A stretch of 58,333 nucleotides of DNA from an uncultured Veillonellaceae bacterium (lineage in GTDB: Bacteria > Bacillota > Negativicutes > Selenomonadales > Selenomonadaceae). The notes below the pieces were generated by a model. That model did not search any database. It had not been told where the DNA came from and saw only the letters and a list, made by a program, of their open reading frames with translations. Location of the stretch: positions 1 to 58,333 of the forward strand of contig CADCIX010000011.1 of the NCBI GenBank assembly GCA_902801565.1. The letters are read 5' to 3'. Every line of letters starts with the position of its first letter. Within the stretch, counting starts at the first letter, position 1. The position numbers were made by a program, and so were the translations under genes. Positions 32,434 to 39,416 of this stretch are shown here, piece after piece.

Positions 32434-32738
32434 AACCACAAGTGATCACCAAGGACAATTTCGATGCAGAGGTTCTGAAGGCGGAAGGCACCGTGCTGAT
32501 TGATTTCTGGGCATCCTGGTGCGGGCCTTGCCGCATGCTTTCCCCGATTGTGGATGAGGTAGCGGAGGCACATCCTGATCTCAAGGTCGGCAAGATCAAC
32601 ATCGATGAGGAGCCGGAACTCGCAGAGCGGTTTAGTGTCATGTCGATTCCCACGCTCATGGTCTTCCGTAACGGTGAGAAGATCAAGGATTCCGTGGGAG
32701 TGGTTCCAAAGGAGCAGATCGAAGCGCTTCTTGCATAA
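32430..32738 (+). CDS. trxA: Thioredoxin
   Basis: A 102-residue classical thioredoxin with the active site WCGPCRML, the cis-proline loop SIPTLMVFRNGEKI and the buried acidic strand FDAEV. It reduces protein disulfides in the cytoplasm. Translationally coupled to the ArsR repressor upstream (ATGA overlap) and followed 18 bases later by a flavin reductase, it forms a three-gene redox unit. This may be one of several thioredoxins in the genome, dedicated to whatever stress the repressor senses. Confidence 0.95.
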   Translation: MKPQVITKDNFDAEVLKAEGTVLIDFWASWCGPCRMLSPIVDEVAEAHPDLKVGKINIDEEPELAERFSVMSIPTLMVFRNGEKIKDSVGVVPKEQIEALLA

Positions 32739-32756
32739 TCCGGGGAGATGATGGAT

Positions 32757-33647
32757 ATGGCAAAGGTATTGGTTTTGGGGGCAGGGCCGGCGGGCATTTC
32801 GGCGGCCTTGTATGCCCGGCGCGGTGGTGCCGGGGTCCTGGTCATTCACAGGGGAACAGGCACAGGTGCCCTGGGCAAAGCCGAGATGGTACAGAATTAT
32901 TACGGGCTGGAGCAGGCTGTCCCGGGAGCGGAATTGGAGCGCAGGGGAATCGCGGGCGCAGTGGCTCTGGGCATTTCCGTGGTGGAAGATGAGATTCTGG
33001 CTCTTGAGTACAGCGATGATTTTCAGGGATTTCGTGCAGTCTCCTCCCAAAAGGTCTATGAGGCGGACAGCATTGTCATCGCGGCAGGCGCTGCGCGCAA
33101 GGCACCGAAAATTCCGGGCCTTCGGGAGCTTGAGGGGCATGGCGTGAGCTACTGCGCCGTTTGTGACGGCTTCTTTTATCGGGGAAAGACCGCAGGGGTA
33201 TTGGGCAGCAGGGAATATGCCGTTCATGAGGCGGAAGCCTTGCTGCCCCATGCGGCTGAGGTGCTGCTGTTCACACAGGGGGAAGATGCGCCGCCGAACC
33301 TGCCGGAGAAGGTAGTCGTGTATAAATCCCCTGTGACTGCCCTGGAAGGAACGGACCGGCTCACAGGCGTTCTTCTGGAAAGCGGGGAGCATATAGCAAT
33401 AGACGGGCTGTTCGTGGCGGTAGGAACCGCATCCGGCAACGAACTGGCGCGGAAACTCGGCGTGATGCTGGACGGGCAGAACATCAAGGCAGGCGAGCAT
33501 ATGGAAACAAATGTGCCGGGCGTATTTGCTGCCGGTGACTGCACGGGAGGCCTGCTGCAGATTTCAAAGGCCGTGTATCAGGGTGCAGAAGCGGGTCTGT
33601 CTGCCGTGAAGTTTTTGCGGGAACGCGGACAGGCTGCGAAGAAATAG
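32757..33647 (+). CDS. Thioredoxin reductase-like flavoprotein with atypical pyridine-nucleotide site
   Basis: A 296-residue protein with the TrxB layout. The FAD Rossmann motif LGAGPAGISAALYARR is at the N terminus, the redox disulfide is CAVCDG (near 135-140), and the FAD-binding C terminus is GVFAAGDCTGGLLQI. The central NAD(P)H domain is unusual: the GGGxSA loop reads GVLGSREYAVHEA and the NADPH-specific HRRxxxR segment is absent (LLFTQGEDAPP instead). It may use NADH, ferredoxin or another donor. GGGGAG at 32742-32747 favours the ATG at 32757 over in-frame ATGs at 32748 and 32751. It presumably reduces the thioredoxin encoded just upstream. Confidence 0.85.
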   Translation: MAKVLVLGAGPAGISAALYARRGGAGVLVIHRGTGTGALGKAEMVQNYYGLEQAVPGAELERRGIAGAVALGISVVEDEILALEYSDDFQGFRAVSSQKVYEADSIVIAAGAARKAPKIPGLRELEGHGVSYCAVCDGFFYRGKTAGVLGSREYAVHEAEALLPHAAEVLLFTQGEDAPPNLPEKVVVYKSPVTALEGTDRLTGVLLESGEHIAIDGLFVAVGTASGNELARKLGVMLDGQNIKAGEHMETNVPGVFAAGDCTGGLLQISKAVYQGAEAGLSAVKFLRERGQAAKK

Positions 33648-33652
33648 ACAAA

Positions 33653-33673
33653 ATTATAACGCATTGTTCAAAT
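33653..33673 (+). repeat. Third, partial copy of the ATAACGCAT repeat
   Basis: The sequence ATTATAACGCATTGTTCAAAT matches the start of the 48-bp repeat at 108-128 with one change. It lies just after the stop codon of the flavoprotein gene and marks the left edge of the restriction-modification island. Confidence 0.65.
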
Positions 33674-33716
33674 ACAAGAAAGACTACATGATACGATGAA
33701 GGGGAACAGCATCAAC

Positions 33717-36419
33717 ATGGACAATCAGATACATAACGCCATCGTGAGCTTTATATGGAGCATTGCCGATGATTGCCTACGGGATGTGTATGTTCGGGGA
33801 AAATACCGGGATGTCATCCTGCCCATGACGGTCATCCGCCGTTTGGATGTTCTTCTGGAGGACACGAAAGATGCTGTGCTGGACATGAAGAAACGGCTTA
33901 CCGAAGCAAAGATTGACAACCAGTACCCGGCGCTGTGTAATGCGGCAGGGCAAGCCTTTTGCAATGCTTCCCCCTTCCGGCTGCGTGACCTCACCAGCAG
34001 ACCAACCAAGCAGAAACTCAAGGCTGACTTCGAGGCATATCTTGATGGATTTTCTCCCAATGTACAGGAGATTCTGGACAAATTCAAATTCCGCAACCAG
34101 ATTGACACCATGATTGAAGCAGACATCTTGGGCGCGGTCATCGAGAAATTCATCTCGCCGGACATCAACCTCAGCCCGAACCCCATCTACAAGGACGAGG
34201 AAAAGACCATGCTCCGCTTGCCGGGTCTGGATAATCACGGTATGGGAACCATCTTCGAGGAACTCATTCGCCGTTTCAACGAGGAAAACAACGAGGAAGC
34301 AGGGGAACACTGGACACCCCGCGACGTGGTGGAACTTATGGCCGACCTTGTATTTCTCCCCGTGTCGGATAAAATCACCGATGCCACCTATTCCTGCTAT
34401 GACGGAGCCTGCGGCACGGGTGGGATGCTCACCGTGGCGCAGGACAGGTTGATTAATCTCGCCAATGCCCGAGGGAAAAGCGTGTCCATCCATCTGTTCG
34501 GGCAGGAAGTGAACCCGGAGACCTATGCCATCGCCAAGGCCGATTTGCTCCTGAAGGGTGATGGAGCACAGGCGGAGCATATCAGCTACGGCTCTACCCT
34601 CTCCCTTGATGGCAACGCCACTCGCCAGTTTGACTTCATGCTGTCAAATCCTCCCTACGGCAAGAGTTGGAAAACCGATGCAGAGAAAATGGCGAGCGGC
34701 GAGGACGATAAAAAGAAGAAAAAGGAAATCCTCGATACCCGGTTCAATACCTACCTGCCGGGAGGCGAGAACCTTGCCATGATTCCCCGCTCCAGTGACG
34801 GGCAGTTGCTTTTCCTGCTGAACAATGTGTCCAAGATGAAGGACACGCCTCTTGGCAGCCGCATTGCCGAGGTGCATAACGGCTCCTCCATTTTCACGGG
34901 AGACGCAGGAAGTGGCGAAAGCAACGCCCGCCGCTACATGATTGAAAATGACTTGGTGGAGGCCATCATTGCCGTTCCTGAGAATATGTTCTACAATACG
35001 GGCATTGGCACGTTCATCTGGATTCTGTCGAATCGCAAGGAAGAACGGCGCAAAGGAAAAATCCAATTGATTGATGCCACGGGCATGAAGTCTCCATTCC
35101 GCAAGAACATGGGGAAGAAGAACTGCGAGTTCACGGAGGAGATTCGCCGGGAGATTGTTCGTATTTTCATGGACATGGAGGAAAGCGAAGTCAGCAAGGT
35201 ATTTCGCAATGAGGATTTTGCCTATTGGTCTATCATGGTAGAACGTCCTCTTCGACTCAGGGTATTCCCAGAAAGAGAAATTCCAGAAAGCACCTTTAAG
35301 AAATCGGCTGACCTTGCTGAAGTCAAACTGGCGATTGCCAATGTACCGACAGATACACCTTTGGATGATTGGACGGCCTTTGCAAAGGCGACGAATCTCA
35401 AAGCCTCTGCCCTGAAGAAAATCCGTCCCTTTATCACGGAGAAAGACGAGACGGCAAAGCCTGTTGAGGGGGAGCCTGATGTGGAACTTCGGGACACGGA
35501 GAATGTGCCCTTCACCTATGAGGGCGGTATTGATGCATTTATGAAGAACGAGGTGCTGACCTATGCCCCGGATGCTTGGGTGGACGAGTCTCGCACACAG
35601 GTCGGTTATGAGATACGATTTACGAAATATTTCGCTAAAAAAGAGCAAGTATCTGATTTGCATCTTATCACCAATAAGATTGACCATATCCAAAAAATGT
35701 TACAAAAACAAATGCAATATATTCAATCGTGTCCGTATAAAGAATATAAAGATATAGAAGAATATTGGATTAAAACCATTCCAAGGCATTGGAAAGCAAT
35801 AAAAATTAAATTTCTGTTTGATGAACGCTCTGAAAAGGGTTATCCAAACGAGCCCTTATTGGCCGCAACTCAAAACATGGGAGTTGTTCCTAAAAATGTA
35901 TATGGGCAAAGGACTGTAGAAGCAACTAAAGATTTAGATTTGTTAAAACTTGTCAAAAAAGACGACTTCGTAATCTCGTTAAGATCTTTTCAAGGTGGCA
36001 TTGAACGGGCATACTATCAAGGTATTATCAGCCCTGCGTATACGATAATGATTCCAAAGGGAATTTCTGTAAATTATTTTAAGCATTTAGCAAAATCAAA
36101 AGTGTTTATCAATCTATTACAATCATGTGTAACAGGAATCAGAGAGGGACAAAATATAGATTATCGGATGTTGAGAAATGTTCGTATTCCAGTACCACCA
36201 ATCGAAGAACAAGAACAAATAGGAAAATATCTTGACAGCATAAATGCTCGCATAAATGAAGTACACCTTCTAAGAGAATATAGAGATGCAATAATGTCCG
36301 ATATAGTTACTGGCGTAACTGATGTTCGTAATATTGAAATCCCCGAATATGAATTTGTGGAAGATGAATCGCAAGCCGTGGAGGGAATGGATGCAGAGAG
36401 TAGTGAGAACGACGAATAA
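33717..36419 (+). CDS. hsdM: Type I DNA methyltransferase HsdM fused to a half HsdS (single target-recognition domain)
   Basis: About 900 residues. The first ~650 are a complete N6-adenine methyltransferase: an N-terminal helical domain (RGKYRDVILPMTVIRRLD), SAM motif DGACGTGGML, catalytic LSNPPYGKSW, and the usual C terminus ending VGYEIRFTKYF. The rest is HsdS-like but contains only one recognition domain (YWIKTIPRHWKAIKIKF through IISPAYTIMIPKG) and one conserved spacer helix (IEEQEQIGKYLDSINARIN), where a normal HsdS has two of each. The DNA becomes clearly AT-rich from about 35640, at the junction. The ATG at 33696 is an alternative start. Two chains could dimerise to recognise a symmetric split site (inference). 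Confidence 0.85.
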   Translation: MDNQIHNAIVSFIWSIADDCLRDVYVRGKYRDVILPMTVIRRLDVLLEDTKDAVLDMKKRLTEAKIDNQYPALCNAAGQAFCNASPFRLRDLTSRPTKQKLKADFEAYLDGFSPNVQEILDKFKFRNQIDTMIEADILGAVIEKFISPDINLSPNPIYKDEEKTMLRLPGLDNHGMGTIFEELIRRFNEENNEEAGEHWTPRDVVELMADLVFLPVSDKITDATYSCYDGACGTGGMLTVAQDRLINLANARGKSVSIHLFGQEVNPETYAIAKADLLLKGDGAQAEHISYGSTLSLDGNATRQFDFMLSNPPYGKSWKTDAEKMASGEDDKKKKKEILDTRFNTYLPGGENLAMIPRSSDGQLLFLLNNVSKMKDTPLGSRIAEVHNGSSIFTGDAGSGESNARRYMIENDLVEAIIAVPENMFYNTGIGTFIWILSNRKEERRKGKIQLIDATGMKSPFRKNMGKKNCEFTEEIRREIVRIFMDMEESEVSKVFRNEDFAYWSIMVERPLRLRVFPEREIPESTFKKSADLAEVKLAIANVPTDTPLDDWTAFAKATNLKASALKKIRPFITEKDETAKPVEGEPDVELRDTENVPFTYEGGIDAFMKNEVLTYAPDAWVDESRTQVGYEIRFTKYFAKKEQVSDLHLITNKIDHIQKMLQKQMQYIQSCPYKEYKDIEEYWIKTIPRHWKAIKIKFLFDERSEKGYPNEPLLAATQNMGVVPKNVYGQRTVEATKDLDLLKLVKKDDFVISLRSFQGGIERAYYQGIISPAYTIMIPKGISVNYFKHLAKSKVFINLLQSCVTGIREGQNIDYRMLRNVRIPVPPIEEQEQIGKYLDSINARINEVHLLREYRDAIMSDIVTGVTDVRNIEIPEYEFVEDESQAVEGMDAESSENDE

Positions 36420-36450
36420 GGCAGTTGTTCGGAAATTCCGAACAACTGCC
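36420..36450 (+). other. Perfect 13-bp inverted repeat directly after the hsdM-S stop codon
   Basis: GGCAGTTGTTCGG (36420-36432) pairs with CCGAACAACTGCC (36438-36450) around AAATT. There is no T tail, so it is either a weak terminator or an operator for the antitoxin encoded 30 bases further on. Confidence 0.6.
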
Positions 36451-36479
36451 GCCAACAGATGAAGGAGGACGGAAACAAA

Positions 36480-36785
36480 ATGTCAATAACAGTGCAAAAT
36501 AATGCTACAAACCCTATGATGCAGGAAGCATATAATCTGTTAGGGCAGTTAAACGAACATAAAATTATCGTAGCAATTAATTTACTAAAAAAACTCGTAG
36601 AAGAGGATGTCAGCCCCGAAAAAGAACAGGAGGAACTCGCCCAAAAGAGAGCCGCCTTTGCTAGACTTATGGAAATCAGGGAGGAAATAGCCGCCGCAAA
36701 TCTGCCGCCTATCGATGAAATTCGTCGGGAAGCAATAGAAGAAAAATATGGCTATATGATTCATCCGACGGAGAACAAGGTATGA
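36480..36785 (+). CDS. Putative antitoxin of a PIN-toxin module
   Basis: A 101-residue, mostly helical protein (MSITVQNNATN, HKIIVAINLLKKLVEED, then a charged EKEQEELAQKRAAFARLME stretch and IDEIRREAIEEKYGY). I do not recognise the exact family. The evidence for antitoxin function is the context: its stop codon overlaps by ATGA the start of a PIN-domain toxin fragment, the standard antitoxin-toxin arrangement. AAGGAGG precedes the ATG at 36480. Codon use is AT-rich like the recognition-domain segment upstream, which suggests that both arrived by transfer. Confidence 0.65.
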   Translation: MSITVQNNATNPMMQEAYNLLGQLNEHKIIVAINLLKKLVEEDVSPEKEQEELAQKRAAFARLMEIREEIAAANLPPIDEIRREAIEEKYGYMIHPTENKV

Positions 36786-36859
36786 GCGATAGAAAATTAA
36801 AAGTCCTTATAGATACCAATGTTGCCATGACTTTTTTAACAAAGAGAAAAGATAAATGA
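36782..36859 (+). pseudogene. N-terminal fragment of a VapC-like PIN-domain toxin
   Basis: Twenty-five codons reading MSDRKLKVLIDTNVAMTFL and ending KRKDK-stop. LIDTNVAMTFL is the first beta strand and first catalytic Asp of PIN-domain ribonucleases, which are normally about 130 residues. The frame ends where the hsdR fragment begins, so the rest was removed by a deletion. The remnant cannot be an active toxin. Confidence 0.7.
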
Positions 36860-37364
36860 TACCATCGACTTGGAAAGTTATCGGAATGAGGCAAGGGAGG
36901 CTGTATCCATCCAACTGGAAGATGCAGATGCGGAAGTAGCTCCCGTTCCGACATCAGTTCACGAAGGAGGCGCGAGTTATCCTGATATGAATCCGCTGTC
37001 GGTGATACTTGAGAATTTCAACGATATGTTCGGCAACATCAACTGGAACGATGCCGACAATGTACGCCGCCAGATTCTTGAAATCCCTGCTATGGTATCG
37101 AAGGATGAAAAATACCGGAATGCCATGAAAAACTCTGATGAACAGAGTGCAAGGCTGGAAAGCGAACGGGCTCTCCAGCAGGTCATTTTCGCTATCATGG
37201 CCGACAATATGGAACTTTTCAAGCAATTTCAGGATAATCCGTCCTTCAAGAAGTGGCTTTCCGATATGGTGTTCAATCTTACATACAATAGGGATGGAAC
37301 ACCCTATGATAACAATCAACCGAGACAGATTATGAAGTCACTCCAAAAGGACAACGACCAATGA
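36858..37364 (+). pseudogene. hsdR: C-terminal fragment of a type I restriction subunit HsdR
   Basis: About 168 residues beginning DTIDLESYRNEA and including LEDADAEVAPVP, NDMFGNINWNDADNVRRQI, RNAMKNSDEQSARLESERAL and LFKQFQDNPSFKKWLSDMVF. This is the helical C-terminal region of HsdR, which docks onto the methyltransferase. The helicase and nuclease parts (usually over 800 residues) are gone, and the fragment has no ribosome site. Base composition returns to GC-richer at this point. The junction with the toxin fragment lies at about 36850-36860. Confidence 0.8.
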
Positions 37365-37384
37365 TATCAATCCTGAGGGGACTT

Positions 37385-37570
37385 AGGAACTGTTCATCAA
37401 TAAATTTTAACTCTTGCTTGCCCAAATCCCGCCTGTCTGCGTTAGCGAAAACTTGACGTAGCTCTGCTACGACTGCGGGTTCACTTCCTTGTCATACGAA
37501 AAACTGTCTCGCTGTAGCGCACAGTTTCCGTTTTTCAACACGCCCTAAAATTTATTTCTTCACAGTTCCT
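37385..37570. mobile_element. MITE-like element, 186 bp, with 25-bp terminal inverted repeats
   Basis: The left end, AGGAACTGTTCATCAATAAA (from 37385), and the reverse complement of the right end, AGGAACTGTGAAGAAATAAA (from 37570), match at 21 of 25 positions. The interior has no ORF but several hairpins, for example GTAGC-TCT-GCTAC and AAACTGT...ACAGTTT. The right end reaches into the convergent CNNM gene and supplies its last three codons and stop (37560-37571). A clear target duplication is not visible. A 19-base piece of the same element (37529-37547) recurs with one mismatch at 38942-38960. Confidence 0.75.
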
Positions 37571-38891
37571 TATCGGCTTCCTCGTCCATGGGCTTTCGGG
37601 TGACGAGAATCTTGTCGATGCGGGCGCGGTCCATGTTCAGCACCTCGAAAAGGAAGCCGTTCCATTCGCAGGACTCTCCCTTTTTTGGGATGTAGCCGAA
37701 ATAGGAGGTGAGGAAGCCACCCATGGTCTGGAAATGGTCATGGTCTTCCTCCGGCAGTTCCTCGATATCGAAGCGCTCCTTGAATTCGTCGATGGGACAA
37801 AGCCCATCCAGGGCCCAGGAATTCTCGTCTCTCTGGCTGATCTGGAAGGGGGAGGCATCCGCCGTTCCCTGGGTGCTGCTTCCGATGATTTTCAGGAGGA
37901 TATCGTCCAGGGTGATGAAGCCTATGACACCGCCGTATTCATCGAGAACCATGGCCTCATGGATGCCCGTGTCGCGGAATTTTTCCAGCAGGCGGAAGGT
38001 CTCCATGGAACGGGGGATAGACATGGGCTTGCGGATGTATTGAGCGAGGTCCAGGGACTTCTTTGACAGCGAGGCATTCAGAAGGTCCTTGGCATAGAGG
38101 ACGCCGCAGAATTCATCGAGGCTGTTCCGCCCCACGGGGAAAACCGTCTGGGGATGTTCCCGGATGAGCCGCAGATTGTGCCTCAGGGAATCCTCCAGAT
38201 CCAGCCAGAGCATCTGGGTGCGTGGCGTCATGAGCCCGTAGGCGGTCTGGTCGCTGAGATGGAAGATGCGATCCACCATGTCCTGCTCTGTTTTTTCGAA
38301 GGTTCCGTCCTCGGTTCCCTGTTCAATGAGATCCTTGACCTCGTCCTCCGTGACCGTTTCCTCAATCTGGGGATTGATGCCGAAGATCAGCAGGATGGAA
38401 TTGGCCACTCTTGAAAGCAGGGCCACGAAAGGACGGGCAGCCCATGCCAGCATATCCAGCGTGCCGTGGTGCTTCAGCAGGACGTTCTCCGGATATTGCA
38501 GGGCAATCTTCTTTGGCAGGAACTCGCCGAGCAGCAGGAAAAGGCAGGTGATGGCCAGGGTGCTGACGGCAAGGGATATGGCATAGGAGTGGGGAAGGAA
38601 GGAAACGTGTGTGGCAAGCAGCGGTGCTGCCAGAAGCCCCGTGCAAAGCCCTGAAAGGATTCCTGTCAGGGTGATGCCGATCTGTATGACAGACTGGGTT
38701 TCGTCCGGATTCTCAAGAATGATCAGGGCAGCTTCGGCATCGGGATTGTCATCTTCTGCCATTTTTTCCAAGGTACTCTTGTGGCTTTTCGTCAATGCGG
38801 TTTCCACAAGGGAGAAGAAGGCATTTGCCAGCGTAAGGGAGATAATCAATGCGAACAGCAACGCAGGGTCAGGGGTTTCCAAGCAGTACAC
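37560..38891 (-). CDS. CNNM/HlyC-CorC family membrane protein with CBS domains
   Basis: A 443-residue protein: an N-terminal CNNM (DUF21) transmembrane domain (about 1-190, with FFSLVETALTKSHKSTLEKM), a pair of CBS domains in the middle (MTPRTQMLWLDLEDSL, then EAMVLDEYGGVIGFITLDDI), and a C-terminal CorC/HlyC transport-associated domain (from about 350, with ALDGLCPIDEFKERF). Family members are associated with Mg2+ or Co2+ export or homeostasis. The start is GTG at 38891 with AAAGGA nearby; a TTG nine bases on would be better spaced. Its last residues and stop codon come from the adjoining MITE-like element. Confidence 0.9.
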   Translation of the reverse strand: MYCLETPDPALLFALIISLTLANAFFSLVETALTKSHKSTLEKMAEDDNPDAEAALIILENPDETQSVIQIGITLTGILSGLCTGLLAAPLLATHVSFLPHSYAISLAVSTLAITCLFLLLGEFLPKKIALQYPENVLLKHHGTLDMLAWAARPFVALLSRVANSILLIFGINPQIEETVTEDEVKDLIEQGTEDGTFEKTEQDMVDRIFHLSDQTAYGLMTPRTQMLWLDLEDSLRHNLRLIREHPQTVFPVGRNSLDEFCGVLYAKDLLNASLSKKSLDLAQYIRKPMSIPRSMETFRLLEKFRDTGIHEAMVLDEYGGVIGFITLDDILLKIIGSSTQGTADASPFQISQRDENSWALDGLCPIDEFKERFDIEELPEEDHDHFQTMGGFLTSYFGYIPKKGESCEWNGFLFEVLNMDRARIDKILVTRKPMDEEADKEL

Positions 38892-38941
38892 ATCCTTTTA
38901 TTTATAGTGCTTTCAGTATAGCATAGTTCCGATGGTCTTGC

Positions 38942-38960
38942 TAGGGCGTGTCGAAAAACG
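38942..38960 (+). repeat. Fragment of the MITE-like element
   Basis: TAGGGCGTGTCGAAAAACG matches, with one mismatch, the reverse complement of 37529-37547 within the element. It lies 24 bases before the -35 box of the ylxM-ffh promoter. Confidence 0.6.
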
Positions 38961-38983
38961 TTCGAGATGACAAGTATTTTTGC

Positions 38984-39012
38984 TTGACAGCAAGGGGATG
39001 GCTGTGTATAAT
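38984..39012 (+). promoter_or_regulatory. Promoter of the ylxM-ffh operon
   Basis: Perfect consensus: TTGACA (38984-38989), 17-base spacer, TATAAT (39007-39012). It should drive strong expression of the SRP/ribosome operon. Confidence 0.85.
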
Positions 39013-39056
39013 AGTCCTCGTGCCAAATGGAAATACAGGATGGGCAGGGGAGTGCC

Positions 39057-39413
39057 ATGGTGGATGAGCTTCTTTATCTGACAGATCTTTTTGACCTGTA
39101 TGGGGCGCTTCTCACGGAGCGGCAGCGGGACTGCATGGAAATGCACCTGTTTGAGGATTTTTCCCTGGCAGAGATCGGGGAGGAACTGGGGATTTCCCGC
39201 CAGGCCGTCCATGACAACCTGCATCGCTCCCAAAAGGCGATGGAGGCATATGAGGAAAAGCTCAGGCTGGTGGAGCGCTACCGGAAGGAACGCGCGGAGC
39301 TGGGCGAGATCCATGGGATGCTGCAGAAACTTCGGCAGCCGGGCAATGAAAAGGCTGTGGATGAGATATTGGGCCGACTTTCTTCTTTTCTGGAAAGAGG
39401 CCGGGAGGTATAG
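39057..39413 (+). CDS. ylxM: YlxM/p13-like helix-turn-helix protein associated with SRP
   Basis: A 118-residue protein with a sigma-factor region 4-like helix-turn-helix (LTERQRDCMEMHLFEDFSLA, then ISRQAVHDNLHRSQKAME). YlxM proteins precede ffh in Firmicutes, and the streptococcal homologue modulates SRP GTPase assembly. AGGGGAG supports the ATG at 39057 rather than an upstream in-frame start at 39027. It ends three bases before ffh, implying coupled expression. Confidence 0.92.
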   Translation: MVDELLYLTDLFDLYGALLTERQRDCMEMHLFEDFSLAEIGEELGISRQAVHDNLHRSQKAMEAYEEKLRLVERYRKERAELGEIHGMLQKLRQPGNEKAVDEILGRLSSFLERGREV

Positions 39414-39416
39414 GAT

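Noticed and set aside
36858-37364. A new 164-residue effector gene beside the antitoxin
   Set aside because: The sequence reads as the C-terminal docking region of HsdR and has no ribosome site, so it is treated as a remnant.
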